Source: Manduca sexta
Lineage: Eukaryota > Arthropoda > Insecta > Lepidoptera > Sphingidae
Direction of reading: 5' to 3'
DNA: 64,000 nucleotides
Assembly: GCF_014839805.1 (NCBI RefSeq)
Contig: NW_023595253.1
Coordinates: 243,338-307,337 of the forward strand
The notes under the pieces were generated by a model. That model was given only the letters and a program-made list of their open reading frames with translations. It did no database searches and was not told the origin of the DNA. Shown here one piece after another: positions 23,190-33,917 of the stretch. Both the position numbers and the translations under genes were made by a program. The stretch's first letter is position 1; every line of letters starts with the position of its first letter.

Positions 23190-23545
23190 GATGAGACTGC
23201 TGCGAGGTCGCAAAATCGGTATCATCCTTACAGCACACAATTCGTACTTTCAAAGTTTCTTATATTTATTTCATATTGTTTGCAGTTCACTTTACTATTA
23301 AAAATTGCAGTCTAGTCTCTAACCAGATGTAAAGGAGACTGCTGTGAGGTCGCGGCCTCGATCTCTCCAAGGCACGTGTGTATCTTTCTTTGAAACTTAT
23401 GTATTTCTTGTTAGTCATTGTTAACTTTACGAAAATTCATTTCATAATCTGCCAACTTGAGAGCAACATCGAAGGTGTATGAAGTCTTCAATCTGCCCTA
23501 AACCGCCTGTGAAGCTCAGGCCCTGAAGTAATCGAATGGTATCAA
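23190..23545 (+). mobile_element. Diverged SINE (family C-like) with a repeated start
   Basis: 'GAGACTGCTGCGAGGTCGC' at about 23193 and 'GAGACTGCTGTGAGGTCGC' at about 23335 are two versions of a SINE start. The second is followed by 'CCAAGGCACGTGTGTAT' and, after unrelated bases, 'CGAAGGTGTATGAAGTCT' and 'CTGTGAAGCTCAGGCCCTGA', which align to SINE C. It is an old copy or a sister family. Confidence 0.4.
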
Positions 23546-23654
23546 CTGACCTACTTCCTCGTAAGCAGGTCTGGTGCTTTAAACTATGTATTATATAACG
23601 ACAGCGGTGAGTAAACAACCATTCTATGATTGCGGTCAAATGCATAAATTTTTG

Positions 23655-23775
23655 AGAATACTGCCCTGTATTACATACTCTTCCACTACTGTGTATGGGC
23701 CTCTTCTACTACTGAGAGGGATTAGGCCCTAGTCCACCATGTTGACCTACCCCATCTGTACTATGCCAGCGCCAT
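23655..23775 (-). mobile_element. SINE family C, 3' fragment (C3)
   Basis: Contains 'CTGCCCTGTATTACATACTC' and 'CTCTTCTACTACTGAGAGGG', the inverse of the SINE C 3' third. The head and most of the body are absent. Confidence 0.7.
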
Positions 23776-23819
23776 CTATTTAAAAATTCAGACTTAAACT
23801 CCATTATTTCCTCTTGGAC

Positions 23820-23975
23820 CAAATTACCGAGATAGAAACTAGTTTAAATGTTAATCCCCGACATGGTCCACCTGTGGGTCAAATATCATCATAATCCGTT
23901 AAAATTTTTCTGCGTTTACTTCTAACAAACATCCATACATTTTTCCAAACTTTTGCCTTTGTATTAAAGTAAGGT
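23820..23975 (+). repeat. Family G repeat fragment
   Basis: Shares 'TTCTGCGTTTACTTCTAA' followed by AAACA(T/C)CC with 49233-49420. It probably derives from a retroelement or Helitron. It has no coding. Confidence 0.4.
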
Positions 23976-24245
23976 TTCACCACAGTTGCGGCTAAGGACT
24001 TAATTTATTTGACATACTATTAAACAAATGTAATTTGTGAGTACAGTTGTAATTAAATTCCTTGGATAATACATTTTATAATTTGCAATTTGTTGTTTTA
24101 ATTGTTTACGTAGATGCTATGCAGGCCTTGTATGAAGACTAGCAAACGGTACTAAAACGCACATGCTGTGTTCAATATGCAGGTTGGCTTGTTATTTGTG
24201 TTTACTTTGTATGCATTACGAAAGGCCACGAACGCTGCCTCAGTA

Positions 24246-24345
24246 CACACTCACGCTTTTAACTCAGATGGAGTAGGCAGGGGCTAATTTTCGCTATCTG
24301 TATTCCATCCTATGATGTGATATGCCAGTAGAATATAGTATTTGC
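24246..24345 (-). mobile_element. SINE family D, tail-side fragment (D3)
   Basis: 'GAGTAGGCAGGGGC' and 'TATTCCATCCTATGATGTGA' match the tail half of D5. The tRNA-like head is missing. Confidence 0.55.
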
Positions 24346-25294
24346 CTGAACGTAGAGATAATCAGTCATATGCAGTGTTCTATTGCCTAATGTTGAAGAA
24401 GTAATTATTAATGTCAGTGTAATGTGTTTCTTGACAAGTTGGCAGCGTTTGCGTGACGCTTTAATTTTAGTTACAATTTTTTCGTCCTATTAGCGTAATT
24501 TAATTATATTAACGTTATATTAATATATTATTGAGATATTTGGATAAAACAGTAAATATTATCTCATTTAAAACAATTTAAATATAGTTAACTAAAAGCA
24601 GATTTCTAATGCCACAAATAAAATATATATTAAATCAGTACTTTTCCTATGTTTTTCTAACCTAGTTAAAAAAATTGAAAAAAGAATGTCGCTTATGACG
24701 ATTAGCCTTTTGACCGTTGACATACATTCTACAGATAAGCAAAGTACTCACACCTTTCGTATCACGGTTGTATAAAAAGTAGCAATATACGTACAAACCT
24801 GTGTAGTTTCATCTCGAGAGTGCTCAAGCTCGTTGACACCAGAGATTCTCCCCTAAGCGAAGGTGACATGTGCTTGTACCAGTCATGTGTGTGTCAAATT
24901 ACTGGCACGTCTATTAACTCTATAAAATTTCGCGTTAACGACATCACATTCGAGTCTTTTGCGTTGAGAATTAATTAGGTTTATGGCTTGATTATACTCA
25001 ATTCAGGTCGGTTTGCCTTTCAGAAATATTCTGTTAAATCATTTAGGTTTTGTCAAGATGAGAGATTCAAAGTTGTAAAAATAAAGAGTAAAGACACCGA
25101 CATGTAACTCGTGTACACGTCAATTTAGCCGACAGAAAAATATCAGGTGAACAAAAGATTCGAGATACAGTTGTGACCTCGCAACAAAACAAGCAAGAAT
25201 GACACTTATTACTTCTGTGCGAATATTCGCGTCAGTTGCTTTGTCCCGATTCTGTTAACTTGGTTATTAACGAATTGCTTAAATACCGCCTAAC
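24346..25294. other. No recognisable feature
   Basis: AT-rich sequence without supported genes. Confidence 0.5.
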
Positions 25295-25446
25295 GGTCGT
25301 TTTCAATAATCAATCCCCAATCTCAATCTTTAATCCGATTCAGAGAATGACCCATCAAAATAATTAATTAGTAAGCCTGTCACAATATACTTCGTTTGAT
25401 TGGTCCATTATTGAGATAGATCGGAAAACGCAGTTGGGAACATGGC
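25295..25446. mobile_element. MITE-like family M, copy 2 (opposite orientation to copy 1)
   Basis: 'GTCGTTTTCAATAATCAATC' at the left and 'AACATGGCGCTT' at the right are the inverse of copy 1. Internal 'AATCCGATTCAGAGAATGA' and 'TTTGATTGGTCCATTA' match copy 1 when reversed. Confidence 0.5.
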
Positions 25447-25574
25447 GCTTAAGCCGTTAGAGCCAACACGGCGAATTACAATTAAGATTTAGCTATTGAC
25501 AAGCTCGTTAGCATATTTTTGGTTGTGTTATGCTATCGAAAGTCATAATTTTGCACATTCCATATAAATTTCAA

Positions 25575-25676
25575 CTTGATACTTTCACGCGTTCCTGAGA
25601 AAAAAGGCCTTGACAGACAGACAGACGGACAACAACGTGATCCTATAAGGGTTCGTTTGAGGTACGAAATCCTGAA
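25575..25676 (+). repeat. Repeat with (GACA)n and 'CCTATAAGGGTTCG' end
   Basis: 'TTGACAGACAGACAGACGG' followed by 'GATCCTATAAGGGTTCGTTT' and 'GAGGTACGAAATCCTGAAAA' resembles a dispersed repeat I recall from Lepidoptera. There is only one copy here and its class is uncertain. Confidence 0.4.
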
Positions 25677-26295
25677 AAGTGTGATCAAAAGCGCATTATA
25701 CGTATTTAATTTAGAATAGGCGAAATTAAAACTACCATGTGCAAATAAGCATCAAATTTATTGACATAAACGATAACAGCCCGACAATTTGTAAACGTGC
25801 GTGTGGCAGGCGCATTGTTGCTTTGTAACATGAATTGTTTAGTGTAACATGTCGATTGTTGTCAAGACAGCCTTTCAAAACTACCCAAATGTGACCATTA
25901 TTGAGTGGATTATTGTTTGCTTGTCACTATTGAAATAATATAGGCTTAGTAGGTTATTTTGTGGTGACATTTCTTCTGATAAAACTGTTAATCAATTTCT
26001 CTAGCTTGGTATATTCAAAAGTAGAGGACTATAATATTGATTTCGAAATTATCATATCGTAATTATTAATCGAATAAATTAGCCCTATAACTTGCCCGAA
26101 CAAAAAAGTAAAACTAATGAACTTGTATTTTATTTATACAAAATATTTGTTTTATGTTTATTCACTTTGTGTTATTTAAAACATGGTTTAGATTAGTAAG
26201 AAAACTTTTGCAAGCGAATTTTATCATATAATCATAGCAAGCTGACTTGTGGCGAGCTGTATGTATGTGTATAAAATACTGAAATATTGCCGATA
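25677..26295. other. No recognisable feature
   Basis: AT-rich sequence. Confidence 0.5.
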
Positions 26296-26484
26296 ATGAT
26301 TTCTTATGTTTACGCAAACGACATTGAAATAAAACTTTTTTTCGGATTTTATTGCGGTCCTTTAAATTTTAGTTTTTTCTCGACGTTTCGAAAATATTGT
26401 ACCATTCATGGTTACTGCACAAAAATATAAAAACCGGGATAAAATCCGAAAGTTAGTTTTATTTCAATATGGCCGCTAGTGTAA
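26296..26484. mobile_element. MITE-like family H, complete copy (H3)
   Basis: The left side, 'CATTGAAATAAAACTTTTTT' followed by 'CGGATTTTAT', is mirrored on the right by 'ATAAAATCCGAAAGTTAGTT' followed by TTATTTCAAT. This gives long inverted ends around a centre with 'TCTCGACGTTTCGAAAATAT'. The element encodes nothing. The transposase source and superfamily are unknown. Confidence 0.6.
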
Positions 26485-26914
26485 ACGTATTTAGAAGTTA
26501 TTGCACAATATATTGCTGCAAGTACTTGCTAGTCTAAACTAAGCTGTATAGTATGAATATATATTTCTATTTAATACCCAATTAAATTCCTAGTTATATT
26601 AAACTTCTATTCCTATAAAGATCTTAATTCTGAATTGTCAAGTGTAAACGCACGAACATAGTTCGCGGAAACGGCTGTAATAGTCACTATTGAGTTGTTT
26701 TGCTAAAGTAGGTTAAAATGAAGCCTTATTTTAGTTTCCCCAAGTTACCAAAGAAGCTTTACTTTTCACGGAAATCGTAAATGAGCAAGTATGTTACCTA
26801 ATGAAAAGTCTTCGAGAATGCTGTAATGGTTTAAGGAAAAGAATGGGAGTTATTCGCTCTCCGATTGGTATTTTTTTAAGAAATGTGGTACAGACCTTAT
26901 TTGATGTATATATA
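26485..26914. other. No recognisable feature
   Basis: AT-rich sequence. Confidence 0.5.
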
Positions 26915-27105
26915 CTAATATTATAAAGAGGTGCAAATGTAGATTTGTAGGGGCTAATCTCTGCAATTAGTGGACTGATTTTGAAAATTATTTCACTAAT
27001 ACAAAGCTACATTGCTCCTGAGTACTAAAGGCTACTTCCCTACATATCGTGAAAAAAATATACCGAAAAACCTTTTTCACGTGGACGGGACTGTGGGCAA
27101 AAGCG
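26915..27105 (+). mobile_element. Helitron-like element copy (F4)
   Basis: 'ACTAATATTATAAAGAGGTG' start type, 'GTACTAAAGGCTACTTCCC' and 'AAACCTTTTTCACGTGGACG' follow the same order as F2 and F6. The CTAG end is lost. Confidence 0.45.
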
Positions 27106-27298
27106 TCTCACTCAAGATTTTACAACGTCTTTAAATATTTATATAAAAATAACATATTTACAGAAAATATTTAGATTAAAAACGTGCAGTTCACGTCATG
27201 GAAAAAAAAACGTATTTTACAATGGTGTTTTGCTTTTTCACGGTAGATTGAATGACCGTAACATGAGCGCAAAATTTTGTATGACAATATCCCCAACG

Positions 27299-28322
27299 AC
27301 CCCCCCGAGGCAATTCTTGTGCGCTCGGCCTCCACACCGAATGCACGCCCATGCACGGGGGGACATTATGTCGCGGACCTAGGCACACTATAGGTGATGC
27401 CTACACCAGTGGCGAAGCGTCCATACAAGCCGATTCCTACCGGGTTACCTTTTGTAAATTAACTTAAAATAATAAATGAAAAACATAACTAAATAACTAG
27501 AATAATAATAGTATATTCAAACAAGTCATCCTATACTTACTTAGTTCATTAAATCAATACTTCAACGATTACGGTACATAGTTCATATTATTATCAATTC
27601 GTTAAATCGTAACTCGCGCGCAGTGCTCGCGCCTTATAGTATTCGAAGTGAACCCGGCCGCGCATAGCTTCCCTCGCGATATTGTTGGCTCTTTCACACG
27701 TAGCGCGGTGTCTTTGTCTAATCTTTTGGAAGTGACGTAAAAAGACATGTGTGCGTGCGTGTCTGTGTACTTCAGGGTAACCCGAGAATTTGCGGCTTAA
27801 TGTTAGGCCATTGGTGCGAAATTTTTTAATAATTTAGAATTTATAATTAGTGTTTTGTATAGTGTGGGTTATTAATTTTTGTTGGGCTCTTTTAGATAAG
27901 TATATGTTCAAAATATGTGATTATTTGTTAAATTTAGAGTTTAGAAATGTTTATGTTAGAAGGAAATTATTATGTATGATGATGTTTTACTGATTTTAAT
28001 TTATTGTGAACTGCGTATTACATGTTAACTGTAGAAAAAAATATTTCCTCGGGTTACCTTTTGAAAATTTTCACCCTTCGCCACTGGCCTACACCCCCAT
28101 GGTTGCAAGTTCTGGGGGTCTGACAGGACTCGTAGAACAATTCACCTCCCTTTCCTCTCCGCCCATCCTATTACTTCCTCTTCCTTCCCCTTCTTTCCCT
28201 CTATTTCTCCTCTTCTTCTCTTCCTCCAGGGCCTCGCAGTCGTTAAGCCGGGGGGTTCGTAGTATCCCATTCGCTTATCCCCCCGGTGTGGACTGTGGGG
28301 TCTGTATTTCAAAAAAAAAAAA
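27299..28322 (+). mobile_element. 5'-truncated non-LTR retrotransposon 3' end, split by a hAT-like insertion
   Basis: An insertion is bounded by TATCCCCAACG at 27288-27298 and again at 28324-28334, immediately after a run of A (28309-28323). This is the signature of target-primed reverse transcription: target-site duplication plus poly(A). Excluding the nested element it is about 340 bp, GC-rich on the left, with a pyrimidine-rich stretch at 28145-28230. No reverse-transcriptase coding is left. Adjacent minus ORFs at 27171-27388 and the plus ORF from 28006 overlap the element and are not genes. Confidence 0.75.
27407..28086. mobile_element. Non-autonomous hAT-like DNA transposon (680 bp)
   Basis: The ends are CAGTGGCGAAG and its inverse CTTCGCCACTG. 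The element is flanked by an exact 8-bp duplication GCCTACAC at 27399-27406 and 28087-28094. An 8-bp duplication with CAGTG-type ends is characteristic of the hAT superfamily. A direct repeat CGGGTTACCTTTTG lies near both ends (27441 and 28050). A CpG-rich patch occurs at about 27607-27715. There is no transposase ORF, so it must be mobilised in trans. It is inserted within the retroelement at 27299-28322 and is therefore younger. Confidence 0.85.
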
Positions 28323-28334
28323 ATATCCCCAACG

Positions 28335-28997
28335 TCCGCCGTATACTATCTTAGAGCTCTTTGATTATCACTCAAATTATCGCCAGCTACGAACTAATCA
28401 TCAAAATGGCTCTACTGTACCATTTATTGTCTATATTGTCTTTACGACTCACTCACGTACACCGCTGCGTATTGAGCACTTTGATCTTAGTAATATCCGT
28501 TCAGAGCTGCTCTTTCAATTGCCTCGCTGTATTAACGAATGACCGATTTGACAATTTCGATATATTGTAGGATATTCAGGTAAAAGTGATTTATTAATGT
28601 GTAGTTTGATTAAACTTTGAACGGACAGTCAACTCCTTATTTATAAACAGTAAATAATGCAAGAAAAGCATAGTAAATGAAACCATATGCAGACAGTTGA
28701 AGGCTAATTGATGTAAGCAACATATTTTTATATAAGCGACAATTAGTTTAAAAAAACATAGAAAAACGTGCTGATTTTAATTATGTATGAAACTAAGTGT
28801 CACAAAATTATACCTGAAAATTATACTCAGTTAATATTCTGTGAAGAACGTTGTAGGTTGTATGTTTATAAAAAACAGTATGTATGTACTTATTTAATCA
28901 TATATAATGTACAATTGTTTGTTTTCCCACAATAAAATAAAAAAAAAAAAAATATGTCGCTTAAGTCAATTAGTCTTTCAACCGTCGGTTATAATAC
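28335..28997. other. No gene established; hydrophobic short ORF at 28361-28570
   Basis: The ATG at 28406 sits in a good insect start context (ATCAAAATGG) and begins MALLYHLLSILSL, a signal-peptide-like hydrophobic run. The frame stops at 28570 and I see no homology, paired exon or repeat. Most likely chance. Confidence 0.2.
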
Positions 28998-29350
28998 ACA
29001 CAGATACAGACATTCACGACTTTTATCTCCGAAGGGGTAGGCAGAGGGGCAACTCTGGCCACTTTCCGTCGTGCGTATTCCGTTCCATGATGATGATAGG
29101 GGCTAGCCTACCGTCTTATCGGGCACAAATTCCAAACTGTGAGCTGATTTTGAGTCCAAACTATCCAATATCACTGTCCAACGCGGAGTTCAAACCTGAG
29201 ACCTTTGTAATAATAGTTAATAAATTTTACGAAATCACAGCAACAATGATCTGCCAGGTGCTGAGGCTAATGATATTAATACATGTACATTCTTATATAA
29301 GATCACGCCGTTGCCTCTTTCCAGTAGTAGGCAGAGGTGTCACCTCGTAT
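28998..29350 (-). mobile_element. SINE family D copy, diverged (D4), plus a second tail fragment
   Basis: 'CTCCGAAGGGGTAGGCAGAG', 'TATTCCGTTCCATGATGATG', 'CTTATCGGGCACAAATTCCA' and 'GGAGTTCAAACCTGAGACCT' follow SINE D order, ending in the head near 29220. A further tail-like piece 'TAGTAGGCAGAGGTGTCACC' occurs at about 29323. The 162-codon plus ORF at 28907-29395 runs through this SINE and is not a gene. Confidence 0.6.
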
Positions 29351-29734
29351 CGCCAGCATAGATTCCACATAGATAAACTATTTTTATTTATCTAGAATAA
29401 TTTCAGATTCCATGTCGATACGGAACAGAACAATCCAATATGCTTGTTCTTGTTCTGAGCCAATATCACTATCCAACCTGTACAAAAAAAGCTCTATTAA
29501 GGTCTAACACCTTTATGTCGTTTATATAAGCGTCAAATTCCCATGTCGACTGCGGAGTCATGGACGACATACGTCATAGTTTTGTCGGAATGTATACGAA
29601 GGAGGCTATACGCATTGACCACGGCCGCGGCAGTTTTGATTTATTTTGCGGTTTTATCTTGTGGAATCTGACAGATTTTACAAACTATTTTAAAATAATT
29701 AAACGGTTTTATCAAATCAAAAATTTTCTTTCAG
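29351..29734. other. No recognisable feature
   Basis: The short frame at 29560-29763 has no motif. Confidence 0.45.
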
Positions 29735-29845
29735 GTATGACAAAGTGGCTCATCCACACCTGATGGTAAGAAGATTGACATCTATAGTATCGGTTAAAGG
29801 TCATTATAATCACTCCCCTGTCGATTCAATTATTCCAGCCTCAAA
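29735..29845 (-). mobile_element. Family A 3' fragment (A5)
   Basis: 'GACAAAGTGGCTCATCCACA' plus CCTGATGGTAAG, then 'CCCCTGTCGATTCAATTATT' and CCAGCCT, align with the inverse of the family A tail. Old and degraded. Confidence 0.55.
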
Positions 29846-30795
29846 ATTCAGTTACATTTTATTGCCCTACCAATAATTATAACCTAAAATACTTATCTTG
29901 TGTACTTATACAACCAGATCAGACGCGAATAAAATATAATATTGTATTTAATTACAATTATTGGCGTCCTGATATAACAATACGAACCCAGACTTCTGGC
30001 TCAGTTCCAAGGTATTAAAACCGGCCTAATTGAATTGGATTCTGTCGCCAGCCATCCATTATTATTGCGATACATTCGAACTCAAGACCAGTCTTGATTC
30101 GATAATAATGACTCTTTAAAAAAGTAATACGTAACTTAGCTGTTTTGTATTGGGAAAGGCTGTTAACACAGCGTAATAGCTGCTGGCAACTCTGAGTAAG
30201 ATATAACATTGAAACAGCATTTACAATTCATACAACGTAAACTTAATTAAAATCCGTACTCTCCGATATCACTGACAAAAAAACCGAATGAATAAATTTT
30301 GAAAGCGTGCAATCAACTGGTCGTGGGACAGTTTTAAAATTCATTAACCGCAACATTAAAGCGCGTGCGCTATCAAAACATAAATAAACTAGTTGTTATG
30401 CAATCCAATGCGGGCTTTATTGGCAATAATTGGCTGAATCTCATTAAATCGCCGGTAATGTATGTAAAATGATAATTGGCCGTCGCAATTTGTATTAATA
30501 TTAATTGTATAAGTAATTAGCTCAACGGGTTAATGAAAAGGCTCACTTTGAAATATTAAATTTTATAATAGACTGATTAAAAATTTATTCAATGAAGTGC
30601 TTCAGTTTTATTGTGTGTCTTATTCTAACTTTAAAAAGATAATTCAAATTGAATAAGTGGTTGAACTAGAATTTTATAAACACTGCATAATCTAGAACAT
30701 AATTTACAGGCCATAAAATAAAATTGCTATCGGAGCAGTCAGTTATTATTTATTTGGTTTAGTCATTTGAAGGCACTGTAACATTAATTATGAAT
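29846..30795. other. No recognisable feature
   Basis: AT-rich sequence without supported genes. Confidence 0.5.
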
Positions 30796-30855
30796 AAAAA
30801 AAAAATTAATTCTTTGTTATTGTATGTAAAAAAAAATTTAATTCTTTGTTATTTC
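30796..30855. repeat. Short tandem duplication
   Basis: A run of A followed by TTAATTCTTTGTTATT occurs twice with a period of about 32 bases. Confidence 0.75.
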
Positions 30856-30930
30856 TATATGTGTAGTATTTTTGGTTAATGATACAACGGGTAACAGAGT
30901 CTGCGCGGTGCCTAAAGGCCACTGCCAATA

Positions 30931-31045
30931 ATTCCCCTGGCAATGTAGCCCATAATTCTACTGTCAACTAATAATTCCCCTGGTAATGTAGCCTGTAATT
31001 CTACTGTCACAACCAATCATTCCCCTGGCAATGTAGCCGATCAAA
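30931..31045. repeat. Minisatellite, 43-45-bp unit, about 2.5 copies
   Basis: 'ATTCCCCTGG(C/T)AATGTAGCC' begins at 30931, 30974 and 31019, each followed by a TAATTCTACTGTCA(A/C)-type block in the first two. It has no spacer/repeat regularity of a CRISPR. Confidence 0.85.
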
Positions 31046-31050
31046 TGATC

Positions 31051-31127
31051 GGATGACTTTTATAATTACCCTGAACTTTTCCCCTAGAATTAATGGAAAA
31101 AATCCAGGGTAATGATAATAGTCATCC
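31051..31127. repeat. Inverted repeat, 33-bp arms (28/33 matched)
   Basis: The arms start 'GGATGACTTTTATAATTACC' at 31051 and, read in reverse, 'GGATGACTATTATCATTACC' from 31127. An 11-base loop separates them. It lies 5 bp after the minisatellite. Confidence 0.8.
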
Positions 31128-32255
31128 TAACAGCCTAACTAAAATGTCACGGAGCATCAATACCTCCTATAAGAATTAATCCCTGCATTGCTAAGTTTGA
31201 AGTCACTTGACCTCCCGCTAGGGTGGTCATTGTTCGAACCGCTTCGACTAGAAGAGTTCTTTGTTCGTCCTCTATTACACCTATACCTAGTATCAAGTGC
31301 TCTCGTAGTTAAAAAGGGCAAGAGCGTGGCATTATATTCATAATGTTACTGTTAAAGTGCGAAATTGGACATTTTGCTACCCGACTAGACGTTACTGACT
31401 ACAAGATAAAAATATCGTTTTTTAAGTGTTTTATTTATTTATTACTTATACATATATAACACCATAACAGAATACTAATGCGATGTTATACAGACAAAGA
31501 AGTTAATTATAAATCTTAACAATTGGTTTCAATACATCTATGAGCTATTTCCGTGAATTCCCGCATGTTGCATGTAAATATGTCCAAGCTCTGGGATATA
31601 ATATTGAGCAATCGTATGGCCCGTGACGAAGGCGCAAACCTCAGTACATTAATTGTTCGTGGTGTTTGGAGGCGGAACAGCAGTAGGTGGCGCTGAGTTA
31701 TATGTCAAGTATATGTCAAGTACGCTACTTGATTAAAGTAATGATGCACGTATTTACCTTATGAATATGTAAGCAGCATCCTTCACTAAACTTTAATATG
31801 CATTTCTGATGCAGGATTAATCTATCCAGCATCTTAACTTATTTATATTCTTCAACTTAGAATGTGGTATTAAACAACTTTATAAAAATGCGACGTCAAA
31901 TGTATATTAAAGTATTGTAAAGTTGTATTACACTGGTGATCAATCATCTAATCGATCAATTTGCTTCGCCTTTAAACTCTTATTCATACTTTATACATCA
32001 TTCTCAGTGACAATCTTGAGTATTAATACAACGATAATTCAGTCTGGTACAACAAACATCTATCAAATATGAAAGTAACATATCTTAACGACTCTTTACT
32101 TACTGCTGCCACTTTATTATATTTTGACGGGTAAAATGCGAAAATAATGGATTTGCGCAGTGACTGCAACAATATTTGCGAGTGATATTCTAAATAATTT
32201 TGCAGAGTTTATTGAGGAGGCTTAATTAAATTAAGTGTTAATTTAAAAACATTAG
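31128..32255. other. No recognisable feature
   Basis: AT-rich sequence without supported genes. Confidence 0.5.
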
Positions 32256-32466
32256 TAGCAGCGATAGCCTTGTTGGGTGTAGAACGGACTGTCGAGAAAC
32301 CTGCATACCTGAGAAGTTCTCTATAGGAATTTTAAGGGTGTGTGACGTCTACCAATCAACACTAGGCCAGCGTGGTGGATTAAGTAATAATGCCTCTCAG
32401 TAATAGAGGGGGCCTGTGTCCAGCAGTAGGAAAATATATAATACAGGGCTGATATTATTATTTATT
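32256..32466 (+). mobile_element. SINE family C with internal deletion (C4)
   Basis: The head 'GCGATAGCCTTGTTGGGTGT' and GAACGGACTGTCGAG are followed directly by AAACCTGCATACCTGAGAAG. About 120 bases present in C1, including the B box and the central body, are missing. The 3' half is complete with a GCTGATATTATTATT tail. Confidence 0.8.
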
Positions 32467-32477
32467 AGAAATATTTG

Positions 32478-32560
32478 AATCACAGGGGTATCACACCGCC
32501 TTCCTGACTCCGAGCTGCAAGTGAGTGTGATTTTTTTAAGATGGAAATACCTATTCTCAA
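32478..32560 (-). mobile_element. Family I fragment (I2)
   Basis: 'GGGGTATCACACCGCC' followed by 'CTGACTCCGAGCTGCAAGTG' matches I4 near 59540 and I3 near 53450. Confidence 0.5.
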
Positions 32561-33084
32561 TTATTCTAAATCTTACATAGAACGACAAAGGGAATATGCA
32601 ATAGTTATAAAAATGTTTATAAGCAAACAAGATTAAAGGTTCTAATATTTGTTAGTCTCTCCACAATTCTACTTACGAACATTTTCAACCAGTAGATCAT
32701 AAAACTCGTATTCATTCCGTACACATCAATTTTCATATAAGTTAGGAAGAAAAAACAAACTTTCCGCAATTCTCAGTAATAGAGCTCTGATTTCCTTAAC
32801 TTTTAGATTTATGATCATTTACTCCACTTTTTCGTTCAGGAAAATACAATTCTAGAATAATCACAATGTAATCTACACGTTTTTGTTTATAATGAAATTC
32901 ACTCCAGAAGTTAATGGAAAAATAATACAAGTGTTGGTACGAAATCATTTGAAACTCGGTTCGGGGAACCTCAAATTAGAAATTCTTTTCAAAGCCGATG
33001 ATTACATAGAAAAATCTTAAAGAAATGGTTATCACAATATATAGATAATGGTAACAGGTAATAAATAAAATGTGTTTGATATTG
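32561..33084. other. No recognisable feature
   Basis: AT-rich sequence. Confidence 0.5.
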
Positions 33085-33302
33085 AGGTGGGATATATTAT
33101 ATCCGTCTGGATAGCGACCACCGCACACAAGGTTTTAAAACCCGTTTTAGTGTCCCACGTCAGTGTGTAGCCTTCCGGGTCAGCCTTTGTATATTCGGTT
33201 CCAACAGGCCGGCATTAATTTGTCGACTGCCGAGAGGCAACCATCTCTCATCAGTAGAAACTTTATTAGACCTCCATTCCACTTGTTACTTTAGACGTAT
33301 GG
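33085..33302 (+). mobile_element. Family A retroelement copy (A6)
   Basis: The head shows the perfect inner palindrome GGATATATTATATCC (about 33091-33105) and 'GGATAGCGACCACCGC'. The 3' stem's right arm is degraded (CAGTAGAAA). The terminal 'CAGGTGCAGTGG' block is deleted. Confidence 0.75.
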
Positions 33303-33905
33303 ATGAATAAGTTAAGTACAATTTTATGAACATATTAAAACCTTTATACTGGAGTACCTCAAACAAATTTTATTCCAGAAAATACTGCGGTTTTATTTCC
33401 AAGAAAAATCCCCGTGAGTGGCGAGCGAGTAAAATTCAATACTAATCGAACGTAAATGAATTAACCATTTCTGTGAATGCATTCTGCATGTTAATACATA
33501 AATTAGCGTGTAGCGAACAATTGATAAGTAATTTAGAGGTTATATGCCAGTTCGATAACGAATGAAATATGCTTGTTTGGAAATGATTTGACAAATTCGC
33601 CTCATTTAGCTTATGCGATTTGTATTGTACGATATAATTGGCTTTGATTTTGTTAGCTGACTAATGACGAAATAACTTCTCACATTATTTAATCTCAAGT
33701 GTACCTAATAGTTTTGATTGTTAAGATAATAAAGACGCGTAGTTTAAGGTTTAGTCTTTTATTACTTATTATACTTATAGGTACAAAAATATCTTAACAG
33801 CTTAACATCGCGTTTCACAGACCGGTGGTACAAGAGAGGAAGGAAAAACATAGACAGTAGGTTTCTTTTTTACAGATAACATATCGACCGTAGACATTTA
33901 CATTT
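33303..33905. other. No recognisable feature
   Basis: AT-rich sequence. Confidence 0.5.
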
Positions 33906-33917
33906 ACGTTTAGTGAT

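Noticed and set aside
28006..28542. 178-codon ORF, the longest in the window
   Set aside because: It begins inside the hAT-like element, crosses its junction and the retroelement's pyrimidine-rich tract and poly(A) tail, which gives a Lys run, so it is chimeric chance coding.
28907..29395. 162-codon ORF
   Set aside because: It runs antisense through SINE D4; no motif.
30931..31045. CRISPR-like array
   Set aside because: Units are contiguous imperfect repeats without unique spacers, and the genome is clearly eukaryotic.
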